DNA from: Clostridiales bacterium DTU069
GTDB lineage: Bacteria; Bacillota; Clostridia; DSM-8532
DNA length: 46,491 bases
Reading direction: 5' to 3'
Assembly (NCBI GenBank): GCA_001512485.1
Contig: LFRV01000058.1
Coordinates: 8,792 to 55,282 of the forward strand
The notes beneath the pieces were generated by a model. That model worked only from the letters and a program-made list of their open reading frames with translations, had not been told where the DNA came from and ran no database searches. Shown piece after piece: positions 25,572 to 32,927 of this stretch (within the stretch, counting starts at the first letter, position 1; each line of letters begins with the position of its first letter). A program made the translations under genes and the position numbers.

Positions 25572-26573
25572 TTGTTGGCGGTAACAATTAAAGATATTGC
25601 AAGAATTTGTAATGTGTCGGAAGGTACGGTAGATCGTGCACTTAATAACCGTAAAGGAATTAATCCGAAAACAAAGGAGAGAATCCTGCAGGTAGCCAAG
25701 CTATTTCAGTATAAACCAAACAGCGTGGCACGAAGTCTCGCGACAGGCACAACAAAAACCATAGGTATTATTTGCTTTGATTTATATAATAACTTTTTTG
25801 CAGAGCTTATTGATATTGTTGAAGAAGCGGCTAAAAATAAAGGTTACTTCATTAATTTGATACTTTCACACGGAGACGTTGAAAAAGAACTGGAAGGTAT
25901 CGAGTATCTTGCGAGCCGCAGGGTAGACGGTTTGATTATTTTTCCTGTCGGCCAGGGGACTGAATATATTAATAATTTGAAGCGCCTTAAAATACCTGTA
26001 GTGACAATATACAACAAGATATCCGATGATTTTGTTTACATAGGCGTAGATGACAGGAAGATCATGAAAGAAGCAGTACATCTTATGGCATCGAAAGGCT
26101 ACGAGCGGATTCTCTTTTATACCGTTAACCTGTCATCAAAGAGGTCGCAGGGAATAAATGTATATTCCCTTGAACAGCGTTTATTGGGTTACCTGGACGG
26201 TTTGAATGAAACAGGAATCCAGGAACAGCCGATAATTATAGAAGGCAAGGCTATTGAAAAATTGCTGCCTGTACTTTTGGATAACGCACAGGGCTTTAAG
26301 ACCGGTATTCTATGCACATGTGATACATATGCGCTTAATGCCTTGGAATACTGCAAAAAAAACGGAATTAAGGTTCCGGACCAATTGGGAATAATGGGCT
26401 TTGATAACATCGACATGCTCAAATATATTACACCGAGACTTGCGACGGTGGAATATGACGAAAAACTTTTGGGATATAAACTGTTCAATGTTTTATATGA
26501 TTTGATCAAGGGAAGGGAAATATCAAAAAATCTTATAAACGATCATTTGTTTATTGAGGGCGAATCACTTTGA
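25572..26573 (+). CDS. LacI/GalR-family transcriptional regulator (paralogue 1)
   Basis: A 333-residue LacI-type regulator. The N-terminal helix-turn-helix is TIKDIARICNVSEGTVDRALNNRKGI, with the hinge helix KPNSVARSLATGTT. A periplasmic-binding-protein-like effector domain follows (TIGIICFDLYNNFF, VDGLIIFPVG, LGIMGFDNIDMLKY). The recognition helix has TVDRA instead of the common TVSRV. Start is TTG 25572 after AGGGTGA. It is closely similar, along its whole length, to the regulator at 28107-29096, and the two flank the permease. It probably binds the TGTGC/GCACA palindromes in front of GH51 and dhaK; the effector is likely a sugar or sugar phosphate. Confidence 0.92.
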   Translation: MLAVTIKDIARICNVSEGTVDRALNNRKGINPKTKERILQVAKLFQYKPNSVARSLATGTTKTIGIICFDLYNNFFAELIDIVEEAAKNKGYFINLILSHGDVEKELEGIEYLASRRVDGLIIFPVGQGTEYINNLKRLKIPVVTIYNKISDDFVYIGVDDRKIMKEAVHLMASKGYERILFYTVNLSSKRSQGINVYSLEQRLLGYLDGLNETGIQEQPIIIEGKAIEKLLPVLLDNAQGFKTGILCTCDTYALNALEYCKKNGIKVPDQLGIMGFDNIDMLKYITPRLATVEYDEKLLGYKLFNVLYDLIKGREISKNLINDHLFIEGESL

Positions 26574-26693
26574 TGGAGTTTTAATAACTTAAAAGATCGA
26601 TTTGCTTTATTCCGTCTTCAATCAATTACGATCTGCGGAAAGCGGCGTCTTCCGAAGAAATTCGTTAAAAACGCAGGAAGAGGAGAATACAGG

Positions 26694-27927
26694 ATGCATG
26701 CGATTTTGGCATTTACACCGATACTTTTGGCAATAATACTTATGGTTTGGGCAAACTGGCCGGCTAATAAATCACTTCCGCTGGCACTGCTTTTAACCGG
26801 AATAATCTCTTTTCTTGTATGGAAAATGGATATACGGAATATTTTTGCTTACTCAATATTCGGTGTTTTGAAATCCTTTGATGTATTAATAACAATTTTC
26901 GGTGCGATACTCATTCTTTAATACGTTGATAAAATCAGGAGCAATGGCTGTGATAAACAGCGGATTTGACAGCATTACAAAAGATCGCAGAATACAGGCT
27001 ATAATAATTGGATGGATGTTTGGGGCTTTTGTCGAGGGAGCGGCAGGTTTTGGGACTCCTGCCGCGCTTGCAGGACCGCTTTTAGTCGGTCTTGGATTTC
27101 CACCGCTTGCCGCGGCAATGGTCGCCCTTATTTACAACAGCACACCTGTTGCGTTTGGTGTTGTCGGAACGCCTACACTTGCTGCGATAACTTCGGTAAC
27201 GGGTAATCTTGAAAATATCGGAGCGGATGTCAATGCTTTCGGGATGGCTTTGACAAAATATGTAGCTATAACACATGGGATAGTTGGAGTGATTATTCCC
27301 TTCCTTGGCATTGCGATGCTGACGAAATTTTTCGGAAAAGAACGCTCATTTAAGCCGGCGCTGGAAATATTGCCATTTGCGATATTTTCCGGTTTAGCTT
27401 TTGTTATACCATATGTTTTAATGGCAATATTGTGGGGAAATACATTTAAACAGATAACAGGACCTGCCGTAGCTTTGTTTGCGGGTGTGGCGATGGTCCA
27501 GTTAATGCTGAATTCGTATGTAAACAACTCCGGGTTGGACAGTATGCTGACAGTTATGGCGAAGTCTTTTGCCAATGCAGGAGGAGTAATATATCCATTT
27601 ATTTCACCATTTATTGGGGTGTTAGGTGCGTTTGTATCCGGTTCCAATACCGTTTCAAACATACTGTTCTCTTCACTGCAGTTCGAAACGGCGTCAATTT
27701 TGGGTATGCCGGAAGTGCTCATTGTAGCCCTGCAGGTAATTGGAGGTTCTGTCGGCAACATGATATGCGTTAACAATGTTGTGGCAGCGTGTGCTACCGT
27801 TGGAGCAATCGGAGTTGAAGGCAAGATAATAAAAAGAAATACAATAACGACGTTAATATACGGTATCACCGCGGCTATTGTAATTTCGGTATTAATCTAC
27901 GCCAAATTCAATCCGATGCCTTTATAA
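26694..27927 (+). pseudogene. Frameshifted LctP-family (lactate/glycolate permease-like) transporter
   Basis: Two overlapping frames make one permease. The first (26694-26921) gives three hydrophobic segments ending [14 protein letters not shown]. The second continues [52 protein letters not shown], then [12 protein letters not shown] and [20 protein letters not shown], all signatures of the LctP family. The break is at about 26919 (CATTCTTTAAT), where one extra or two missing bases fit. Combined length is about 411 residues, shorter than classical LctP at about 550. It lies between the two LacI paralogues, with AGGAG before its ATG. The substrate is probably a small hydroxy acid or a sugar-derived acid. 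Confidence 0.85.
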
Positions 27928-27950
27928 CAATAATATATAAAGCTTACTGC

Positions 27951-28004
27951 AGAAGCTGGGCACGATAAGTACAAAATAGGGGGGCGGGCTCAGCTTCTTT
28001 TTAT
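27951..28004 (+). terminator. Rho-independent terminator after the permease gene
   Basis: AGAAGCTG (27951-27958) pairs with CAGCTTCT (27991-27998), extended by further GC pairs across one mismatch, and is followed by a T run (TTTTTATAT). The loop of about 25 nt is G-rich. It ends plus-strand transcription before the convergent lacI-type gene. Confidence 0.7.
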
Positions 28005-28106
28005 ATATTACAAATTTTTAGTATGCTTCAAATGGTAATTCGTGTGGTGAAGAGGTTCATTCCAGGCTGCGGCAGACATACCGTAATGCATTAAGAGAAT
28101 ACCTTA

Positions 28107-29096
28107 CTAAATAGTTTCGCCTTCAACGATGTTATAATCAAGGAGAATCTCCGGTGGTACCTGTTTTCCGTTTATCAGATCGAACAGCGTATTAAAAACC
28201 AGTTCTCCCATTTTTTCAACATGGTATTCTATTGTTGTAAGGCGCGGCTTAATATATTTTAATACATCGATATTATCGTATCCCATTATTCCCAAATCTC
28301 CGGGAATTGAATAATTCCTTTCTCTGAAATATCTCATTACCTCCAGTGCATATGTGTCGTTAACACACAACATGGCCGTTTTTTGTGACAGGTCGAGATT
28401 TTTGAACGCCCTGTAAAAATCCATACCTTCAACTATCAGCGGATCATGATTAATACCATATGCGCGCAGACCGTTAATATATCCATTCAGCCTTCTTTTA
28501 AGCGTGTAGACATTTAAACCGTTTTTCTCCTGGATGCCGATGGCAGGCGTTATAAAATAAATTCTCTCATAACCTTTGGATTTAATGTATTTTACAGCGT
28601 CGGACATCGCACTGCAGTCGTCTACGCTTATATGTGCAAACTCATCGCTTATTTTATTATATATTGTTACAACAGGTCTTTTTATGCTTTTTAAATACTC
28701 AACATATCTTTCCCCTATTCCCACGGGGAATATAATGATGCCGTCTACGAGTCTCTCAACCAGGTATTGTATGCCGTCAGTTTCTTTTTTCCTGTCCCGG
28801 TGAGTAAGGATCAGGTTTATGAAATACCCCTTGCTTTTTGCGTTTGCTTCAATAATGTCTATCAGTGATGTAAAAAAATTATTATACAGGTCAAAACAGA
28901 TGATGCCAATGGTCATCGTCCTGCCTGTTGCTAAACTCTGCGCAATTCTGTTCGGCTTATAGTTAAGAAGCTTTGCTGCTTCCAATACGCGCCTGCGTGT
29001 TGATTCTTTAATGCCCGGGCGGTTGTTGATTGCCCTGTCGACAGTACCTTCTGATACTCCGCAGTGTCTTGCGATATCTTTAATCGTAATATGCAA
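28107..29096 (-). CDS. LacI/GalR-family transcriptional regulator (paralogue 2)
   Basis: A 329-residue LacI-type regulator. The helix-turn-helix TIKDIARHCGVSEGTVDRAINNRPGI is almost identical in its recognition helix to paralogue 1, and the effector domain shares TIGIICFDLYNNFF, GYFINLIL, VVTIYNKISD and LGIMGYDNID. The true start is TTG 29096, where GGAGTGAGG gives a good ribosome binding site and the protein begins M-HITIKDIA as in paralogue 1; an upstream in-frame ATG at 29219 would add 41 atypical residues. It lies directly downstream of the dhaK-dhaL-rpiB-tpiA operon, has its own promoter, and is its probable local repressor. Confidence 0.92.
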   Translation of the reverse strand: MHITIKDIARHCGVSEGTVDRAINNRPGIKESTRRRVLEAAKLLNYKPNRIAQSLATGRTMTIGIICFDLYNNFFTSLIDIIEANAKSKGYFINLILTHRDRKKETDGIQYLVERLVDGIIIFPVGIGERYVEYLKSIKRPVVTIYNKISDEFAHISVDDCSAMSDAVKYIKSKGYERIYFITPAIGIQEKNGLNVYTLKRRLNGYINGLRAYGINHDPLIVEGMDFYRAFKNLDLSQKTAMLCVNDTYALEVMRYFRERNYSIPGDLGIMGYDNIDVLKYIKPRLTTIEYHVEKMGELVFNTLFDLINGKQVPPEILLDYNIVEGETI

Positions 29097-29189
29097 TTTT
29101 ACCTCACTCCATAAAGACCATATTACCCTTTGATAAGTAATAACGGGGATGTATTGTGAAATATACTGTTTTTTGGCGGAATCAATAAT

Positions 29190-29219
29190 AATATAGCATT
29201 TCCCGACAAGATTTGTCAA
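29190..29219 (-). promoter_or_regulatory. Promoter of lacI-type paralogue 2
   Basis: On the minus strand, TTGACA (29219-29214), an 18-bp spacer and TATATT (29195-29190). The -35 is part of an inverted repeat GACAA-ATC-TTGTC, which could be an autoregulatory site. It lies between the operon terminator and the TTG start. Confidence 0.55.
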
Positions 29220-29250
29220 TTTGCGGATTTACTTATGCCGTGTTCTCCAT

Positions 29251-29280
29251 AAATAAAAAGCACCCGTTTTCCAGGTGCCT
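29251..29280 (-). terminator. Terminator of the dhaK-dhaL-rpiB-tpiA operon
   Basis: On the minus strand, AGGCACC-TGGAAAAC-GGGTGC is followed by TTTTTATTT. A stem of 5-6 bp with a T tract sits about 25 bp after the tpiA stop. It separates the operon from the lacI-type gene downstream. Confidence 0.6.
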
Positions 29281-29304
29281 GTATTACGATTGTTTTGGGA
29301 CATT

Positions 29305-30114
29305 TTATTTAAGCTCGGCGCGTGAGGCTTTCCACAACGGATATACAGTACGAATGATCTTGTTAAAATTCTCGGCATTCCATGCACTCCTGCCAATAAA
29401 CAACCCGTCAATATCCGGCATGCTGATCAGGTCTGCTGCGTTCTGGTTATTGACACTCCCCCCGTATAAAATGGGTATGGAATTTCCCGTTGTTTCGCCA
29501 AATAACCTGCAGAGAACGCCTCTGATCGTCTTATGCTTCATAGCCGCATATTCCTTTGTTGCAGGTATGCCATTGACGCCTATTGCCCATACGGGCTCAT
29601 AAGCAATCCACAAATTCCCGGCCTGCCGGGCGCTTATACCGTGCAATCCGATTTTTAACTGCATGCTTAAGACTTCATCACTAATATCGTAGTTCTTCTG
29701 TTCAAGAGTCTCGCCGATACACAATAATGCCTTAAAATTATGCTTCAGAGCGCATTTAACCTTCAGATTTTCCTGCTGATCAGTTTCTCCGAATATATGA
29801 CGCCTTTCGGAATGGCCTATCTCTATAATGCCTGTTCCGACCTCTTTCAGCATTATTGGTGAAATCTCTCCTGTAAACTGACCGCTCTCTTCCCAGCACA
29901 TATTCTGGGCGCCCAGGGAAATTCTGCTGCCTCTTTCTCTCAGCAGTTTGCCGGCACTCTCCAATGACGTAAATGACGGTATAACAAACAATTCCACATC
30001 GTCCCAGTCAATATCCGAAGTCAGCGTGATTAGATCGCTGAGATATTCAAGTGTCTCCGAAATGGTTTTATACATTTTTGTGTTTGTGCCTAAAAATAAC
30101 TTCTTTTTTATCAT
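29305..30114 (-). CDS. TpiA-like isomerase, probably L-erythrulose-1-phosphate isomerase (LerI/EryH type)
   Basis: A 269-residue TIM barrel. Catalytic residues are kept: Lys13 (GTNTKMY), His101 (EIGHSERR) and Glu173 (AYEPVWAIG). Conserved non-catalytic positions are changed: canonical NWKMN is NTKMY, loop 6 reads AIGVNGIPAT instead of AIGTGKxAT, and the phosphate-binding GGASL is GRSAW. These changes separate the LerI/EryH group, which turns L-erythrulose 1-phosphate into D-erythrulose 4-phosphate, from glycolytic TpiA. The location after dhaK, dhaL and rpiB agrees. The ATG overlaps the rpiB stop (TAATG). The specific activity is inferred from family and context. Confidence 0.82.
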   Translation of the reverse strand: MIKKKLFLGTNTKMYKTISETLEYLSDLITLTSDIDWDDVELFVIPSFTSLESAGKLLRERGSRISLGAQNMCWEESGQFTGEISPIMLKEVGTGIIEIGHSERRHIFGETDQQENLKVKCALKHNFKALLCIGETLEQKNYDISDEVLSMQLKIGLHGISARQAGNLWIAYEPVWAIGVNGIPATKEYAAMKHKTIRGVLCRLFGETTGNSIPILYGGSVNNQNAADLISMPDIDGLFIGRSAWNAENFNKIIRTVYPLWKASRAELK

Positions 30115-30593
30115 TATTGCGCAGCCCCCAGGATCTTCATATTCTGCTTTTCTATATTTGTAATAGCCTCTATCTTCGGAGTAGAAGGCCTATCCTTATA
30201 TGTCAGGGTGAGCCACTCTCCCAGTATCTTTTTAGCAAGCTCATGTCCTATTACCCGTTCACCCATGCACAGTACATTACAGTTATTGCTTAAAACCGAC
30301 CGCTCCGCTGAAAAGTTATCGTGACATACCGCGGCACGGATACCAAAGAATTTATTTGCCGCTATTGCCATACCGATTCCTGTGCCGCAGACCAAAATAC
30401 CCTTTTTCTTATAACCGCTTTCTATGATTGCCTTACATACTTTTGCCGCGATATCCGGGTAATAAGTGTTGTCCTCCCTGGAATAGAATCCGACATCCTC
30501 TACATATACATCGTTTTTTTTCAAAAAATCAATTAGCACATTCTTTAAATTAATAGCCGCGTTATCACAACCGATTACAATTGTGTCTGCCAT
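30114..30593 (-). CDS. RpiB/LacAB-family isomerase, probably D-erythrulose-4-phosphate isomerase (DerI type)
   Basis: A 159-residue RpiB-fold protein. The catalytic Cys69 is present (VCGTGIGMAIAANKFFGIRA). The N-terminal GCDH of ribose-5-phosphate isomerase is GCDN (Asn11), and the residue aligned to the E. coli ring-opening His99 (SRQHNN) is Ser102 (SVLSNN). An enzyme for an open-chain four-carbon sugar phosphate would not need ring opening, which fits conversion of D-erythrulose 4-phosphate to D-erythrose 4-phosphate. ATG 30593 is preceded by AGGAGG; the dhaL stop lies just before it and the tpiA start overlaps its end, so the three are translated together. Confidence 0.82.
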   Translation of the reverse strand: MADTIVIGCDNAAINLKNVLIDFLKKNDVYVEDVGFYSREDNTYYPDIAAKVCKAIIESGYKKKGILVCGTGIGMAIAANKFFGIRAAVCHDNFSAERSVLSNNCNVLCMGERVIGHELAKKILGEWLTLTYKDRPSTPKIEAITNIEKQNMKILGAAQ

Positions 30594-30598
30594 TGCAA

Positions 30599-31246
30599 TT
30601 ATGCCTCCTTTTGTTTCTCTGCCCATTTTCTCATTGCCCGGAACATCAGGTATACGCTTGTAGCCCCGGCGTCCTGGCAGCCTATTGACCTTTCCATTAA
30701 AGACTTTGCACGTCCAAACCTGGCAACATAGTTTTTTGTTGCCAGCATGCCCTGCTCAGCCGCCAACTCACCGGCTGACAGCATTCCTCCGAAGTCCTTG
30801 TTGCCGGCAGAATAATCTGCCATTGCGCGGACTGCAGGTTCAAATGCATCGACCATTGTTTTGTCACCAAGCTCGGCTTTGCCCCTGCGCTTTATCATGT
30901 TCAGGCTCTTTTCCATCATTTTCGCAAACTCATCGGCAGTAAGCTCGTCCTCTTTACCGGAATCTTTTTGTCCTCCAAGGAATATCGCGCTGAAAATAAC
31001 ACCGGATGCTCCGCCCATGGAGTTCAGCATAGCCATACCAACATCCCTGAAAAGATCGTTTATGGAAGCATACTGTTTTTGCTCGATAGTATTTTTTACA
31101 TTTGTGAACCCGGTCTCCATACCTATTCCATGATCACCATCGCCGATTTTTTGATCAACTTCGGTTAAATATGCCTTGTTATCGATAATTTCTTGGGCTA
31201 TATACAATATCATTTCCTTAACTTGATTAATATTAAGCTTGTCCAT
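30599..31246 (-). CDS. dhaL: DhaL-type dihydroxyacetone/tetrulose kinase, ADP/ATP-binding subunit
   Basis: A 215-residue DhaL. The metal-nucleotide Asp cluster is QKIGDGDHGIGM and the following helix MLNSMGGASGVIFSAIFLGG is diagnostic; RSIGCQDAGATSVYLMFRAM closes the fold. DhaL transfers phosphate to the ketose bound covalently on DhaK. The donor may be ATP, or PEP through DhaM; no DhaM is present here, so the donor protein is either elsewhere or the pair uses ATP directly. ATG 31246 follows AAGGGGTG. It is separated from the dhaK reading frame by an unusual 232-bp gap. Confidence 0.9.
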   Translation of the reverse strand: MDKLNINQVKEMILYIAQEIIDNKAYLTEVDQKIGDGDHGIGMETGFTNVKNTIEQKQYASINDLFRDVGMAMLNSMGGASGVIFSAIFLGGQKDSGKEDELTADEFAKMMEKSLNMIKRRGKAELGDKTMVDAFEPAVRAMADYSAGNKDFGGMLSAGELAAEQGMLATKNYVARFGRAKSLMERSIGCQDAGATSVYLMFRAMRKWAEKQKEA

Positions 31247-31478
31247 TTGCAGCACCCCTTTTATTAACTTTTATATTATGAAATGGTTGCCGGCCGCAGC
31301 CTTAATAATATTAACGGGAAAAATTGTTTCAGGCACCGTTTCAACCGGGAGGGAGCAGAGGATATTGCCTGAAAAATCCAACAATGAGCGGTCTTTAGTG
31401 TTATAACTCCCGCCCGGTTTTTGTAATATGCATCCGATATATATAGAGGTGAGAGACATTTTCCGCCTCGCAAGCAAT
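31247..31478 (-). other. 232-bp gap between dhaK and dhaL
   Basis: No gene with family similarity is seen, and short open frames overlap it in several frames on the minus strand without ribosome binding sites. It includes a GCAC/GGTTGAAAC-rich stretch but no clear terminator. Tight dhaK-dhaL coupling is usual, so inserted or degenerate sequence is likely. Confidence 0.4.
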
Positions 31479-32469
31479 TTATATCTTGATATAATAAGGG
31501 CTCCAGCAAGGCATATCATAATATTTCTTCAATTCATCATCGAGCCTGAAGAGAGTGATGGAGGCTCCGGCCATCTCCTGGGATGTGATATACGAATTGA
31601 CTTCCATATCGTATATTATGATCCCTTTTTCCTTTAATTTTTTGGCAAGCTGTCTGTTCATTATGTATAATTCAGCCAGTGTTGTGGCCCCAAGTCCGTT
31701 TACGAGAGTACATACAAGGTCTCCTTTTTTAATTGCCGAATCCTCGATCAATTTTTCCAGCAGCACGTCCACTATTTCATTTGCGGGCAATAATTTTATA
31801 CGTTTTATCCCGGGCTCACCATGGACGCCCATACCGAATTCAATCTCATCGTCAGGAAGAGTGAAAGAAGGCTTGCTCTCGCCAGGTATCGCTCCGCCTG
31901 AAAGCGCAACGCCGATACTGAAAGTATTGTCCGGCTTTCGCCGTAACACGATATGATTCATCAAGATCAAGTCCTGCCCCGGTAGCCGCACCTCCAATTT
32001 TTATCACAAATACATCTCCGGCTATACCCCTGCGATCCTCGATCCTCTCTTTCGGTGCGGATGCTACATCATCCCATACCCTTACCGTACGGCTTTTAAC
32101 CCCAAAATCTTCGAGCATGTCTGCCGCCATATCAAAGTTCAGGTTATCACCGGCATAGTTACCATAAACAAAAAGGACTCCTTTTCCCTTATTGACCGAT
32201 AATGCCGTCTGCATAATCGTATTCGGATCAGGGGATGCAAATATATTACCGCACGCAGCGGCATCTGCAAGATTTTTTCCGACAAACATGCTGAAAAGGG
32301 GTTCATGCCCGCTGCCTCCGCCAATAACAAATGCAACTTTATCCGGTATTTCTTTGCAGCGGATAGCTTTAACCCCGGCTACCCTTTCATATTTATGCCC
32401 ATATGCCTCCAAAAAGCCTTCTATTGTTTCAACTGGTACATCTGTTGGAGCATTGATAATTTTTTTCAT
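31479..32469 (-). pseudogene. dhaK: Frameshifted DhaK-type kinase subunit (probable L-erythrulose kinase)
   Basis: Two frames together give a full-length DhaK of about 330 residues. The N-terminal part (from ATG 32469, with GGAGG before it) has MKKIINAPTDV, AFVIGGGSGHEPLFSMFVG, ACGNIFASP, VYGNYAGDNLNF and IKIGGAATGAG. The C-terminal part has DNTFSIGVALSGGAIPG, the substrate-binding His in GMGVHGEPGIKR and VNGLGATTLAELY. The frame changes near 31931 (minus-strand GCCGGAC); two lost bases or one gained would explain it. Total length is 3n+1. Either a recent inactivation or a sequence error. If real, the kinase step of the operon is lost. Confidence 0.85.
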
Positions 32470-32544
32470 CTGATAACCTCCATATCCATGAGCTGTGTAC
32501 AATTATGATTGAATTGACACTATCAAAACAGCCAACAAAATTTT

Positions 32545-32599
32545 TGTGCCCGCACACGATCCTTGTTTATAGTTTACATCACGATAAAAAACTTGTCAA
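32545..32599 (-). promoter_or_regulatory. dhaK operon promoter with LacI-type operator
   Basis: On the minus strand: TTGACA (32599-32594), a 17-bp spacer, TAAACT (32576-32571). TGTGC-GG-GCACA lies at 32556-32545, starting about 8 bp after the expected start site. The half-site TGTGC and the position are the same as in the GH51 promoter, where the arms meet around a CG, so both are likely targets of the same repressor. Confidence 0.65.
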
Positions 32600-32751
32600 C
32601 CACATTTTCAAAACAGGGATGACGTCTCTCTGATCGGTTTATGATAATGTTTTATTGTACCGCACGTGATTATGTCCCACCTGAAAGTATAGTATAATAA
32701 AACTTTTATATCTTCTGTGCGAGGGGTCGGTTACAATAAAGAAAGGTTGAA

Positions 32752-32780
32752 TTGACAATGTGTTGTTTATGGTTTATCAT
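32752..32780 (+). promoter_or_regulatory. Promoter of the PHP-Sir2 operon
   Basis: TTGACA at 32752-32757, a 17-bp spacer, TATCAT at 32775-32780. The predicted start near 32787 leaves a leader of about 140 nt in front of the TTG start at 32928. Confidence 0.6.
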
Positions 32781-32786
32781 CATTTT

Positions 32787-32927
32787 TGCACGTTACTTAT
32801 AAACAGCACGGTGAAATTGCGTTGCAATTTCACCGCACCGGGCCGCAAAGGCAAACCGTTAAGACAGGCAAGCGGTCCCGGATACAGCAAAGCGGACTGA
32901 ATTAAATTATCGGAAGGAAGTACTGAT
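32787..32927 (+). ncRNA. Structured 5' leader of the PHP-Sir2 operon (unassigned)
   Basis: Helix A pairs CGGTGAAATTGC (32809-32820) with GCAATTTCACCG (32824-32835): 12 perfect base pairs with a GTT loop. Helix B pairs CCGGGCCGC (32838-32846) with GCGG-T-CCCGG (32872-32881): nine pairs, one bulged T, and a 25-nt loop rich in AAAGGCAAACC. Only two bases separate the helices, so they could stack. No T tract follows, so it is not a simple terminator. It does not match a riboswitch class I know; it could be a regulatory leader or leftover repeat DNA. Confidence 0.4.

Noticed and set aside
29305-30114. Calling this the glycolytic triosephosphate isomerase
   Set aside because: Motif changes around the substrate pocket and the dhaK-dhaL-rpiB context fit the LerI/EryH group better; no gap, pgk or eno gene is nearby.
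31479-32473. Opposite-strand open frames over dhaK as a real gene
   Set aside because: They are shadows of the DhaK frames; the DhaK similarity on the minus strand is clear on both sides of the frameshift.
32809-32835. Hairpin CGGTGAAATTGC/GCAATTTCACCG as transcription terminator
   Set aside because: No T tract follows on either strand and it lies after a good promoter in a leader.
32801-32900. Possible c-di-GMP-I (GEMM) riboswitch, suggested by GCAAA and GGCAAACC
   Set aside because: The order of conserved elements, the tetraloop/receptor and the second helix of the class are absent; only short words match.
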